This document shows positions 56,365 through 64,000 of a stretch of 64,000 nucleotides of DNA, piece after piece. Under the pieces are notes generated by a model. It made no database searches. It saw only the letters and a program-made list of their open reading frames with translations, and was not told the origin of the DNA. The stretch covers positions 62,001 through 126,000 of the forward strand of contig DYIF01000003.1 of the NCBI GenBank assembly GCA_020723765.1, read 5' to 3'. Position numbers and translations under genes: made by a program. The stretch is from Elusimicrobium minutum. GTDB taxonomy: Bacteria; Elusimicrobiota; Elusimicrobia; Elusimicrobiales; UBA9959. The first letter of the stretch is position 1. Each line of letters starts with the position of its first letter.

Positions 56365-57066
56365 CTACTGCATTCTGCAACATACTAACCACCCGGTTTG
56401 AGTGCTTTCGGCTGTAAAAACGGTCCATGCACCGCTTGGGTATAACTGGGCGCTTATATTAGTTCCGGCTGCATTGGATATAAAACCTGCGACTACTCCC
56501 CAATCGCATGATGTCGTTCCACCGTTTCCATACCATACATAATGGCAGAGATTATAAAAATTTCCATTATCGATTCTAATATTCCCGTTGACGTGAAGAT
56601 GCATGTTGCTACTTGGCGTGGTTCTTATCCCGACTTCATTGGTGTTTGTCATAAACATCGTGTTTACGCTTGAGTTGTTTCTTATATTAAAACCCCCGGT
56701 GCCGTAGTTTATATACATAATGTTATCCGACCACCTCGGCCACATAAAAGTTTCGTATGTTCCCGCAGCGTTTTTAGCCGCAAAAGAAGCGGTGTTCTCT
56801 ATCCCGAGTACCCCCCCGGTTGCTCCTATAGTTAGCGGATATGCGGGGGCTGCGGTAGATGCGGTTCTTATAGCAACTCCTCCGCCGTTTCTCGCAAGCC
56901 ATGTATTGTTTGTGGTTAGCATGCTTACATAACCGCCGTATGGAGCGGGATAGTATGTGGTTATATTAAGCGTTTCGCTTTCCGTTATATTAGTCAAAGA
57001 AAGGATATAAGCCGAGGTTACGATTAGGACAAAAACAAACTTTTTTATAAAAACCTTAACCTTCAT
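56365..57066 (-). CDS. Secreted protein with TTYYPAPYGGY motif (tail-fibre/pilin-like surface protein)
   Basis: Signal peptide MKVKVFIKKFVFVLIVTSAYILSLTNITES then LNITTYYPAPYGGYVSMLTTNNTWLARNGGGVAIRT. ATG 57066 with GGGGGAG SD preferred over 57114. Confidence 0.75.
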   Translation of the reverse strand: MKVKVFIKKFVFVLIVTSAYILSLTNITESETLNITTYYPAPYGGYVSMLTTNNTWLARNGGGVAIRTASTAAPAYPLTIGATGGVLGIENTASFAAKNAAGTYETFMWPRWSDNIMYINYGTGGFNIRNNSSVNTMFMTNTNEVGIRTTPSSNMHLHVNGNIRIDNGNFYNLCHYVWYGNGGTTSCDWGVVAGFISNAAGTNISAQLYPSGAWTVFTAESTQTGWLVCCRMQ

Positions 57067-57102
57067 AACTCCCCCTTTTTGCCATAGGGACAACATAGTT
57101 AT

Positions 57103-57131
57103 ATTATACACCATAAATCGCTTTTTTTCAA
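57103..57131 (-). promoter_or_regulatory. Strong sigma70-like promoter of the HXS operon: TTGAAA - 17 - TATAAT
   Basis: Minus strand TTGAAA (57131-57126), 17 nt spacer, TATAAT (57108-57103), then SD and ATG at 57066. Confidence 0.8.
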
Positions 57132-57137
57132 GGTTGG

Positions 57138-58082
57138 TTAATCCGTTAATTCTTTAGCTTTTTTGGCTATTAATATCTTCTTTTTTTCGTTTTTTTTACG
57201 CTTAAAAATTTTTATCGTTTTGATTATTTTTTCTATTGTTTCTTCGTAATCCAAAGGTATGGTTTTATTGGATATCCCCCATGCCAGTCTTGAAGACAGA
57301 GAAATAAATTCGTCGTAAGAGATAATCTTTGAATATTTTAATATTCCGTAACTTTTCCAAACGGTATCTTCGAATTTTAATTTGTTTTTCTTTATGTAAT
57401 CCTCGGAGATTTTAAGTTCTTTTTCGTCAAGTATCGAAGCCAATTTTTTCGCTCTTTTTATGAAATCATCTATTTTTTCTTTAGGCTCTGGTTTTGCGAT
57501 CATATAGACAAATCCGAATGAGCATACGATATCTTCGTTTATGCCTTTTATTTCCGCTCCCAAAAATTTTAAGTTTTCTTTTATTTCGGCAGAGCTATTC
57601 GTATAATAAATTCCTGGTGAGTGTATTAAAAATATTATTTCCGTTTGGTTGGGAATCAGTGTGGGATCCGAGCCCAAAAAACCGAAATTTTTGGAGTACG
57701 AGAATATCGTATGTTTTGATAATTCATCTATTATTCTTTTGGCTCTTTGATAAGATTCTAAAGGGTCGTTAGTTGAGGATTTGGATATGGAAGCGATGTG
57801 TTCGTAAAGGTTTAATCCTACCGCGGTTTCTTCCAATGATTCGGATATCAAAATCGAATGTTTTTTTATTTCTCTTGAGTCTAACTCCAAAAATCTAACG
57901 GTCAGTTCGTCTTTTATTTCGGCCGGATTTATTAGTATCTTCGGTTTTTTAATTATCTTTTTCGATAGTATGATTTCTGCGGTTTTTTCTTTTATTTCTA
58001 TCAACTTTTTTTCGGCTTCGGAATTTAAGAATTTGTAAGGGAAAATGTTTCTGTAAATTATCGTTTGATTTGCAAGTATCAT
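57138..58082 (-). CDS. mcsB: McsB-like ATP:guanido phosphotransferase fold, apparently catalytically dead
   Basis: Aligns along McsB (FGFLGSDPTLIPNQTEIIFLIHSPGIYYT; VWKSYGILKYSKIISYDEFISLSSRLAWGI) and follows mcsA; catalytic CPT is DPT. Confidence 0.75.
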   Translation of the reverse strand: MILANQTIIYRNIFPYKFLNSEAEKKLIEIKEKTAEIILSKKIIKKPKILINPAEIKDELTVRFLELDSREIKKHSILISESLEETAVGLNLYEHIASISKSSTNDPLESYQRAKRIIDELSKHTIFSYSKNFGFLGSDPTLIPNQTEIIFLIHSPGIYYTNSSAEIKENLKFLGAEIKGINEDIVCSFGFVYMIAKPEPKEKIDDFIKRAKKLASILDEKELKISEDYIKKNKLKFEDTVWKSYGILKYSKIISYDEFISLSSRLAWGISNKTIPLDYEETIEKIIKTIKIFKRKKNEKKKILIAKKAKELTD

Positions 58083-58570
58083 TTTTTTTCTTTTAATTTT
58101 TTTAATTCTAAAAGAGTTTTTTTTATCATTTCGATGTCTTCGAAGTCCAGATATGTTTTTAGTTTTTTCTTGAGTTTTAATATTTTTTCTTCATTGGAAT
58201 ATTCCATGTCTTCTATGGAATAAGGATAATTTATTTCGTTTATCGTTTCGTTTAAATTAAATTGAACGAGTTTTTTTAGAATTTCGCCGAATTTTATATA
58301 GCAAAAAGGACATCCCAATCTTTGAGTTTTTATAAATTCCAGATAGCTTCGATGGCATTTAGGACATATCAATTTTTTCTTAGACTCCGGAAGTTCTTCT
58401 ATTATCGCTTCGGCGTAATCCTCAAAAGAAGATTTTCCTTTAGAAATCTCGTCGATATGAGCGTATTTTTCCGCGCAATTTATGCACATCTTCATCTTTT
58501 TAATTCTTCCGTTGATTATCGTTTTTACCGATACTTCGGCTTCGTTTTCCCCGCATCTTTCGCATTTCAT
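58079..58570 (-). CDS. mcsA: McsA-like zinc/UVR-motif protein
   Basis: MKCERCGENEAEVSVKTIINGRIKKMKMCINCAEKYA and CPKCHRSYLEF...GCPFCY; C-term UVR-like helix. Confidence 0.85.
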   Translation of the reverse strand: MKCERCGENEAEVSVKTIINGRIKKMKMCINCAEKYAHIDEISKGKSSFEDYAEAIIEELPESKKKLICPKCHRSYLEFIKTQRLGCPFCYIKFGEILKKLVQFNLNETINEINYPYSIEDMEYSNEEKILKLKKKLKTYLDFEDIEMIKKTLLELKKLKEKK

Positions 58571-59241
58571 AAGATTTTTTTTAATTCCGTCTTTGAAAGC
58601 GAGTATATTTTGTCCGAAAATATTCGAGCAAGCTCCATATTGTGGGTGACCATTACGACGGTAGAACCTTCCTGATTTAATTTTTTAAAATCGTTCATAA
58701 CTTTTATCGCGGTTTCGTGATCTAAATTTCCGGTAGGCTCATCCGCTATTATAACTGACGGATTGTTTCTTATGGCTCTTAAAATGGCTGTTCTTTGCTT
58801 TTCTCCTCCGGAAAGTTCTTGAGGTTTTTTGTAAGCCTTGTCTTCCATCCCCCACTTTTTCAAAAGTTCCATACCTTTTTTAACGCTTTTTTTGTCGTTT
58901 AGTATCAAAGCTGGCATTTCTATATTTTCGAGTATATTAAAGTCTTCAAGCAACGAATCGAATTGAAAAACGAAACCTATCTCTTTAAGCCTCATTCTGT
59001 TTTTTTCTTCTTCTTTCATTTTTGAGATGTCCGTTCCCATAAAAAAAACTTCTCCCGAATATTTGGAATCTAAAGTTGATATTATGTTTAATAACGTGGT
59101 TTTGCCGCTTCCGCTCGGGCCCGTTATAGAGACGAAATCTCCTTTTTTTATTTCAAATGATAGATTTTCAAATATTATTATTTCGGAGTTGGGTTGCGGA
59201 TATATTTTTGTCAGATTTTTTACTTCTATTATTTTTTCCAT
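58567..59241 (-). CDS. lolD: ABC transporter ATP-binding protein, LolD-like
   Basis: GPSGSGKTTLLNIISTLD, LSGGEKQRTAILRAI, VIIADEPTGNLD. Confidence 0.92.
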   Translation of the reverse strand: MEKIIEVKNLTKIYPQPNSEIIIFENLSFEIKKGDFVSITGPSGSGKTTLLNIISTLDSKYSGEVFFMGTDISKMKEEEKNRMRLKEIGFVFQFDSLLEDFNILENIEMPALILNDKKSVKKGMELLKKWGMEDKAYKKPQELSGGEKQRTAILRAIRNNPSVIIADEPTGNLDHETAIKVMNDFKKLNQEGSTVVMVTHNMELARIFSDKIYSLSKTELKKIL

Positions 59242-59243
59242 AT

Positions 59244-60449
59244 TTAGCCGTATCTTATCGCGTCTCCGGGGTCTACCTTTGAAGCTTTATTTGCGGGAAT
59301 TTGAGAGCTTATAAGGGTAAGTACGAGAGATATCGTTATTATCAAAAAAACATCCTTAACAGATACTTCTACCGGTACTTTTGTTATATAATATATATCC
59401 GAAGGAAGCTCTACTATTTTATATCTTTTTACTATTTCTAAAATTATAAACCCTATAATCATTCCTATGGTTATTCCTATTCCGGATATGTATATTCCGC
59501 ATATCATAAAAATTTTCTTTATTTTGTTTTTAGACGCTCCCATAGCTCTCAAAATGCCTATCTCTTTGGTTTTTTGTACCGTTATCATAAAAAGATTGGA
59601 GGATATGGAGAAGGTGGCGATTAAAATTATAAGAGAAAGTATCAAAGTCATTACGAATTTTTCAAGCTTGAGAGCGGAGAAAAGGTTTTTGTTTATATCG
59701 GAGTATGTTTTTATGGAGAAATAAAAAGGTATTTCTTTTCTCAGTTTAAAATAAACCGGTTGTGTTAAATCGATGTTTTTAAGTTTTATCGATATGCCGT
59801 TAGATAAAATATCGGGATTGAAAAAAGATTTAGCCTCGTTTATGTCTATGAAAGCGAAAGACGAATCGTATTCGTAATATCCCGTGTTAATTATACCTTT
59901 TATTTTAAATTTTCTCATCTTTGGAATTATTCCCAATGTCCCCGAGTCGAATTTGGGAGAAACTAAGACAAGTTCGTCGTCTATAAAAACCCCTAAATTT
60001 TTGGCAAGTTCTTCTCCCAAAACTATTCCTTGATTTTTTAAATCCCATTTTCCGTATCTCAAAGATTTTTCTATGTTTGTAACTTTGAATTCGTTTTGGG
60101 CTTCTATGCCTTTTATGATCGTTCCAATGCTTCTGGTTTGGGTTATAAGTATTCCTTGAGAAATAATAAAAACGGATTTGGCTTCTATTTCTTTAAAAGA
60201 GGATAGGAGCGTATCCAATCTTGAAAGTTCGTTTTTATTCATTTCCCCGTATATTACGATATGGGATTGTGAGTCGAGTATTTTCTTTTTTATTTCGGAT
60301 TGAAATCCGTTTATAACCCCTAAGGTTACAAGTATGGCGGCTACGGATATCGCTATCGCGGAGACTGCTATCAGGGTGGTTAAAGAGGTAAAAAGAGATT
60401 TCCTTGAATTTTTTACGTATCTTAAAGCTATTTCGGACTCAAAACTCAT
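59244..60449 (-). CDS. lolC: LolC/LolE-like ABC permease
   Basis: ALRYVKNSRKSLFTSLTTLIAVSAIAISVAAILVTLGVINGFQSEIKKKIL; FtsX-like C-term, KEIGILRAMGASKNKI. Confidence 0.9.
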   Translation of the reverse strand: MSFESEIALRYVKNSRKSLFTSLTTLIAVSAIAISVAAILVTLGVINGFQSEIKKKILDSQSHIVIYGEMNKNELSRLDTLLSSFKEIEAKSVFIISQGILITQTRSIGTIIKGIEAQNEFKVTNIEKSLRYGKWDLKNQGIVLGEELAKNLGVFIDDELVLVSPKFDSGTLGIIPKMRKFKIKGIINTGYYEYDSSFAFIDINEAKSFFNPDILSNGISIKLKNIDLTQPVYFKLRKEIPFYFSIKTYSDINKNLFSALKLEKFVMTLILSLIILIATFSISSNLFMITVQKTKEIGILRAMGASKNKIKKIFMICGIYISGIGITIGMIIGFIILEIVKRYKIVELPSDIYYITKVPVEVSVKDVFLIITISLVLTLISSQIPANKASKVDPGDAIRYG

Positions 60450-61930
60450 TTAGTTTCTTCTTTCGGTTTTAGAAGAGGAAAAAGAATAACTTCTCTTATG
60501 GAAGGTTTTTGAGATAAAAGCATGGTAAGCCTATCTATTCCTATTCCTATTCCGCCGGTAGGGGGCATGCCGTATTCCATGGCTTCTATAAAATCTTTAT
60601 CTAATATGTCCGCTTCGCCTAAATTTTCTTCAAATTTTTGTTTTAATTGTTCAAGTAACCTCGATTTTTGATCCTGTGGATCGTTTAATTCCGAGTATGC
60701 GTTTGCAAGCTCGTGTCCTCCTACGTAAAACTCAAATCTTTCCACTATGGATTCGTCTTGATTTTTAAGCTTTGCAAGCGGAGTTATCGCCGTCGGATAG
60801 TCCATAATAAAAGTAGGTTGAACTGTTTCTTCTTTTATTACCCAATCCATTATTCTTTCGAATAGCTTTGCCGACGGGGTTTGTTTGTCGTAGTCTATCT
60901 TTAATTTTTCGGCTAATTCGTAAAGACCGTCTCTATTAAAAGATTTGCCTTTTAATACCGAATGTATATCCTGTCCGGTTTTTTCTTTCCACAAATCCGG
61001 CAATGAAATTCTTTTAAAAGGCGGCTTAAGATTAATTTTCATTCCGTCGTATTCTATTTCTGATAGGTTAAACTCGGATGTAAATCTTTCAAATAACCTT
61101 TCCACAAGTTCCGCCATTCCGTTGTAATCGGAATATGCTTTGTATGCTTCCAGAGTCGTAAATTCCGGATTGTGAGTAGTGTCTACTCCTTCGTTTCTAA
61201 AAACCCTTCCTATTTCATAAACTCCGTCAAATCCGCCTATTATCAATTTTTTTAAGGGGAGTTCGGTGGCTATTCTCATATAAAGTTCTATTTTAAAAGC
61301 GTTATGAAATGTAATGAAAGGTCTTGCCGAAGCGCCTCCAGCTTGAGAACATAGTATCGGTGTTTCTACTTCCAAATATCCGTCTTTGTTTAGCGTATCT
61401 CTTATAATGGATATTATTCTGCTTCTTTTTACGAATATTTCTTTGACCTCTTCGTTAGATATCAAGTCCAGATATCTTTCTCTGTATCTTGTTTCCGGGT
61501 CGTTTAGCCCGTGCCATTTTTCCGGCATGGGTCTAACAGATTTGGATAGTATTGTAAAATTTTCGACGTTTATCGTAAGTTCTCCGGTATGGGTTTTAAA
61601 AAGCTTTCCTTCCACACCTATAAAATCTCCTGTAGTCATATATTTTTTAAATAAATCGTATTTTTCTCCCAAAAGATCTTTTTTAAGATATATCTGTATT
61701 TTATCGGTTCCGTCTTTTATATGAGCAAAGCTCGCCTTTCCCATAACTCTCAAAAGAATTATTCTTCCGGCCGTTAATACTTTCGAATCTATATCCATTT
61801 TTTTTATTTCGGATATTTTATTTTTTACATAAAATCTTGGCGGAAACGGATCTATATTTTGTTTTTTCAGATCGTCTATTTTTGAATAATTGGTTTTTAT
61901 TATCTCGTCAAGTGTTGTTTTTGTTTCCAT
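60446..61930 (-). CDS. lysS: Lysyl-tRNA synthetase (class II)
   Basis: RYRERYLDLI, GRVFRNEGVDTTHNPEFTTLEAYKAY, GGIGIGIDRLTMLL. Confidence 0.97.
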   Translation of the reverse strand: METKTTLDEIIKTNYSKIDDLKKQNIDPFPPRFYVKNKISEIKKMDIDSKVLTAGRIILLRVMGKASFAHIKDGTDKIQIYLKKDLLGEKYDLFKKYMTTGDFIGVEGKLFKTHTGELTINVENFTILSKSVRPMPEKWHGLNDPETRYRERYLDLISNEEVKEIFVKRSRIISIIRDTLNKDGYLEVETPILCSQAGGASARPFITFHNAFKIELYMRIATELPLKKLIIGGFDGVYEIGRVFRNEGVDTTHNPEFTTLEAYKAYSDYNGMAELVERLFERFTSEFNLSEIEYDGMKINLKPPFKRISLPDLWKEKTGQDIHSVLKGKSFNRDGLYELAEKLKIDYDKQTPSAKLFERIMDWVIKEETVQPTFIMDYPTAITPLAKLKNQDESIVERFEFYVGGHELANAYSELNDPQDQKSRLLEQLKQKFEENLGEADILDKDFIEAMEYGMPPTGGIGIGIDRLTMLLSQKPSIREVILFPLLKPKEETK

Positions 61931-62300
61931 ATTCTATGGCTCCTTTAATAGTGTTTAAAAGATTTTTGGGGTCGAACGGTTTTTCTACGAAAGAATAAAC
62001 GTTGCTTGCCATTTCGAAAAGATCTTTAGTTTGTCCTTTTGCGGTCAATATTATTATCGGTATATTTCTAAGTTCTTCTATTTGTTGAAGTTTAGTTTGA
62101 AAGGTATACCCGTCCATTTCTGGCATCATTATATCTAAAACTATTACATCCGGTTTTATGGGATTGGATGTGTCGGTAAGTTTGTTATACGCTTCAAGCC
62201 CGTTTGATGCTTGTATCGCCTGGTATCCTTCTTTTTCGATTAAAACCTTTAATAAAAAAAGAACGTCTTTTTCGTCGTCTATTATCATAATCTTATTCAT
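61908..62300 (-). CDS. Response regulator receiver protein
   Basis: MIIDDEKDVLFLL...DVIVLDIMMPEMDGY...IILTAKG...EKPFD. Confidence 0.93.
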   Translation of the reverse strand: MNKIMIIDDEKDVLFLLKVLIEKEGYQAIQASNGLEAYNKLTDTSNPIKPDVIVLDIMMPEMDGYTFQTKLQQIEELRNIPIIILTAKGQTKDLFEMASNVYSFVEKPFDPKNLLNTIKGAIEYGNKNNT

Positions 62301-62416
62301 CTTTTTCCCCCGTTATTGTCCGAGTCATAAATCGAAATTAAAAAATATGTTTTTGCGGCCATAATATAAATTTTACAAGATTAAAATCTCATAATCAAAC
62401 ATTTTTGAGCTATATT

Positions 62417-63790
62417 TTATTTGTTTATGGCTTTTAAATTTTTCTCGTATAAAATTCGATGGATTTCTTTCGCGAATAGATTTAAAGAATTGTCCCTTGC
62501 TCCCATAACCATTATTATATCGTCTTTTTTTATATTTTCGGAAATGAAAGTTTTTATGTCTTGCCTATTTGGAAAATAAAAAGCTTTTACGCCTTTTTTG
62601 ATTGTCTCATCTATTATATCTTTTGAGGATATGTCTCTGGTAACGCTTCCACCCGCATAGTATATTTCGGGCATAATTAAAATATCTTCTTTTCTTAGTT
62701 TTGAAAAAACTTCCACCAGATCGTTTTTAAACATTCTTGCCGGTGCATATCCGTGAGGCTGGTAAATAAATATCGCTCTTTTACAAGCCCCTATCACCGT
62801 CTTTACGGCCGCTTCTATTTTTGCAGGATTATGAGCGTAGTCGTCTATTATCTTTATTCCGTTTACTTCTCCCACGAGATTCATCCTTCTAAAAGTTCCT
62901 TTAAAAGACAAAAGAGATTTCGATATATCTTTTAAACTTAATCCCAAGTGTTTTGTTACGGAGATTGCGGCTATGGCGTTTTCTATATTATGTAATCCGC
63001 CGATAGGGAGATGAAAATCGATATCGGCTATTTTAAATTGAGAATGGAAAATATCGGTTTTGATTATTTGGGCATTTAAAGTTTCTTTGCCGAATAAACG
63101 AATATTTTGTTTTTTTGTCGCTATTGCCTTGCAATTATCGTCTTCTTCGTTTATAAAGGCTATTTGTGAGTTTGATATGAAAATGGAAAATATTTTTTTA
63201 AGTTCTTCAATGGGCTTGTGGTCTTTGGTTATGTTAAGTATAAGACCTATTTTGGGTTTATACCTGGTTATCGTAGAGTCGGATTCGTCCGCTTCTATTA
63301 CAAGCCACTTCCCTTTCCCACCGTAGGCGTTTCCTAAAAATTTTTCGTTCATTATCGAGTTTATGTAGGCTCCGTTTATTACCGAAGGATTAAGTCCCGA
63401 TTCGTTTAAAATGTGCCATATCATAGCCGTAGTCGTACTTTTCCCGCTTGTGCCGGCTACCGCTATGGTCTGGTATCTTGAAACATATTCCGATAAAACT
63501 TCGGAGCGGTGAATTATTTTTAAACCTAATTTTTTGGCTTTTTCATACTCTGGGTTTGTCTCTTCCACAGCGGTTGAGATTACGAAGAAATCTATATCTT
63601 TTGTTATGCCGATACCGTTTTGAGGGTAAGTTTTAATTCCGTTTTTTTCAAATTTTTCTTTTATGTCCAGGTTTTGATTGTTATCGAATGATCTGTCCGA
63701 GCCGCAAACCTCGTGCCCTTCCATTTTTAAAATCTGAGCCAGAGCGCTCATTCCCGAACCGGCTATCGCGCAAAAAAAATATTTGGACAT
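62417..63790 (-). CDS. murC: Mur ligase, MurC-like (UDP-N-acetylmuramate--L-alanine ligase)
   Basis: IAGSGMSALAQILKMEGHEVCGSD, AVAGTSGKSTTTAMI, WLVIEADESD, FRRMNLVGEVNGIKIIDDYAHNPAKI. Confidence 0.88.
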   Translation of the reverse strand: MSKYFFCAIAGSGMSALAQILKMEGHEVCGSDRSFDNNQNLDIKEKFEKNGIKTYPQNGIGITKDIDFFVISTAVEETNPEYEKAKKLGLKIIHRSEVLSEYVSRYQTIAVAGTSGKSTTTAMIWHILNESGLNPSVINGAYINSIMNEKFLGNAYGGKGKWLVIEADESDSTITRYKPKIGLILNITKDHKPIEELKKIFSIFISNSQIAFINEEDDNCKAIATKKQNIRLFGKETLNAQIIKTDIFHSQFKIADIDFHLPIGGLHNIENAIAAISVTKHLGLSLKDISKSLLSFKGTFRRMNLVGEVNGIKIIDDYAHNPAKIEAAVKTVIGACKRAIFIYQPHGYAPARMFKNDLVEVFSKLRKEDILIMPEIYYAGGSVTRDISSKDIIDETIKKGVKAFYFPNRQDIKTFISENIKKDDIIMVMGARDNSLNLFAKEIHRILYEKNLKAINK

Positions 63791-63811
63791 AAGATAATTA
63801 TACTAAAAGAT

Positions 63812-64000
63812 TTATTCGGCTGATAGGCTTAATCCTTTTAAAGCGGCTTTTTTCATTAATTCTTCGTTTTCTTTTTTTAGTCCCAATTTTTTATAAACCG
63901 CCCCAAGTCCGTAATAAGAATCTTTGGCGTAGGGACATAATTCTATGGATTTTTGAAAAAAATCTTTTGCCGTTTTAAAATCTCCTGATAACATATGAAT
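63812..64000 (-). CDS. C-terminal fragment of TPR-repeat protein (truncated by window edge)
   Basis: DFKTAKDFFQKSIELCPYAKDSYYGLGAVYKKLGLKKENEELMKKAALKGL; TPR pattern, frame open to window end. Confidence 0.7.
   Translation of the reverse strand: MHMLSGDFKTAKDFFQKSIELCPYAKDSYYGLGAVYKKLGLKKENEELMKKAALKGLSLSAE

Noticed and set aside
1-64000. tRNA, rRNA, transposase or prophage genes
   Set aside because: None recognised by eye; intergenic gaps are too short for tRNA in nearly all cases and no transposase or integrase motifs were found.

Overview
AT-rich bacterial chromosome window, almost fully coding. The lineage is not determinable from sequence alone; the 'TTYYPAPYGGY' surface-protein motif and overall style recall Elusimicrobiota/Omnitrophota-type genomes (inference). 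Four blocks: (1) 0-7 kb: IspH fused to a UbiA-like membrane domain, glycine C-acetyltransferase, response regulator, dnaE. (2) 7-16 kb (+): a tightly coupled operon of NUDIX, transketolase, gnd, zwf, pgl, an HhH-less UvrC, an asparagine-synthetase-like protein and a minimal MGMT. (3) 16-32.6 kb (-): gpsA, a purine/pyrimidine-catabolism-like set (MobA-like, two SsnA-type amidohydrolases, fused PreT-PreA, YgeY-like M20), a degenerate PurH, ligA, nusB, cyclophilin. (4) 32.6-57.1 kb: the standout. It is a ~22 kb, 23-gene, translationally coupled minus-strand operon, plus a divergent satellite, built around a His-Xaa-Ser (HXS) RiPP precursor with 18 consecutive S-H-x triplets. It carries 13 radical SAM enzymes (three HxsB-like, one HxsC-like, one B12-binding, seven with a shared Cx2Cx5CxG C-terminus; two simpler ones), two HxsD-like proteins, a PP-loop Dph6-like ATPase, a divergent A24 prepilin-peptidase-like membrane protein, a Cys-rich membrane-anchored protein, and duplicated modules of tetrapyrrole-methylase-fold methyltransferase + UbiU/UbiV-like U32 proteins. 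The HXS system is a described genomic category (HxsA/B/C/D). This greatly expanded version with U32, TP-methylase, A24 and PP-loop partners is, as far as I know, not described. A strong sigma70-like promoter precedes the operon. (5) 57-64 kb: McsA plus an apparently dead McsB, LolD/LolC, lysS, response regulator, murC. All family assignments are by eye from motifs; no searches were run.
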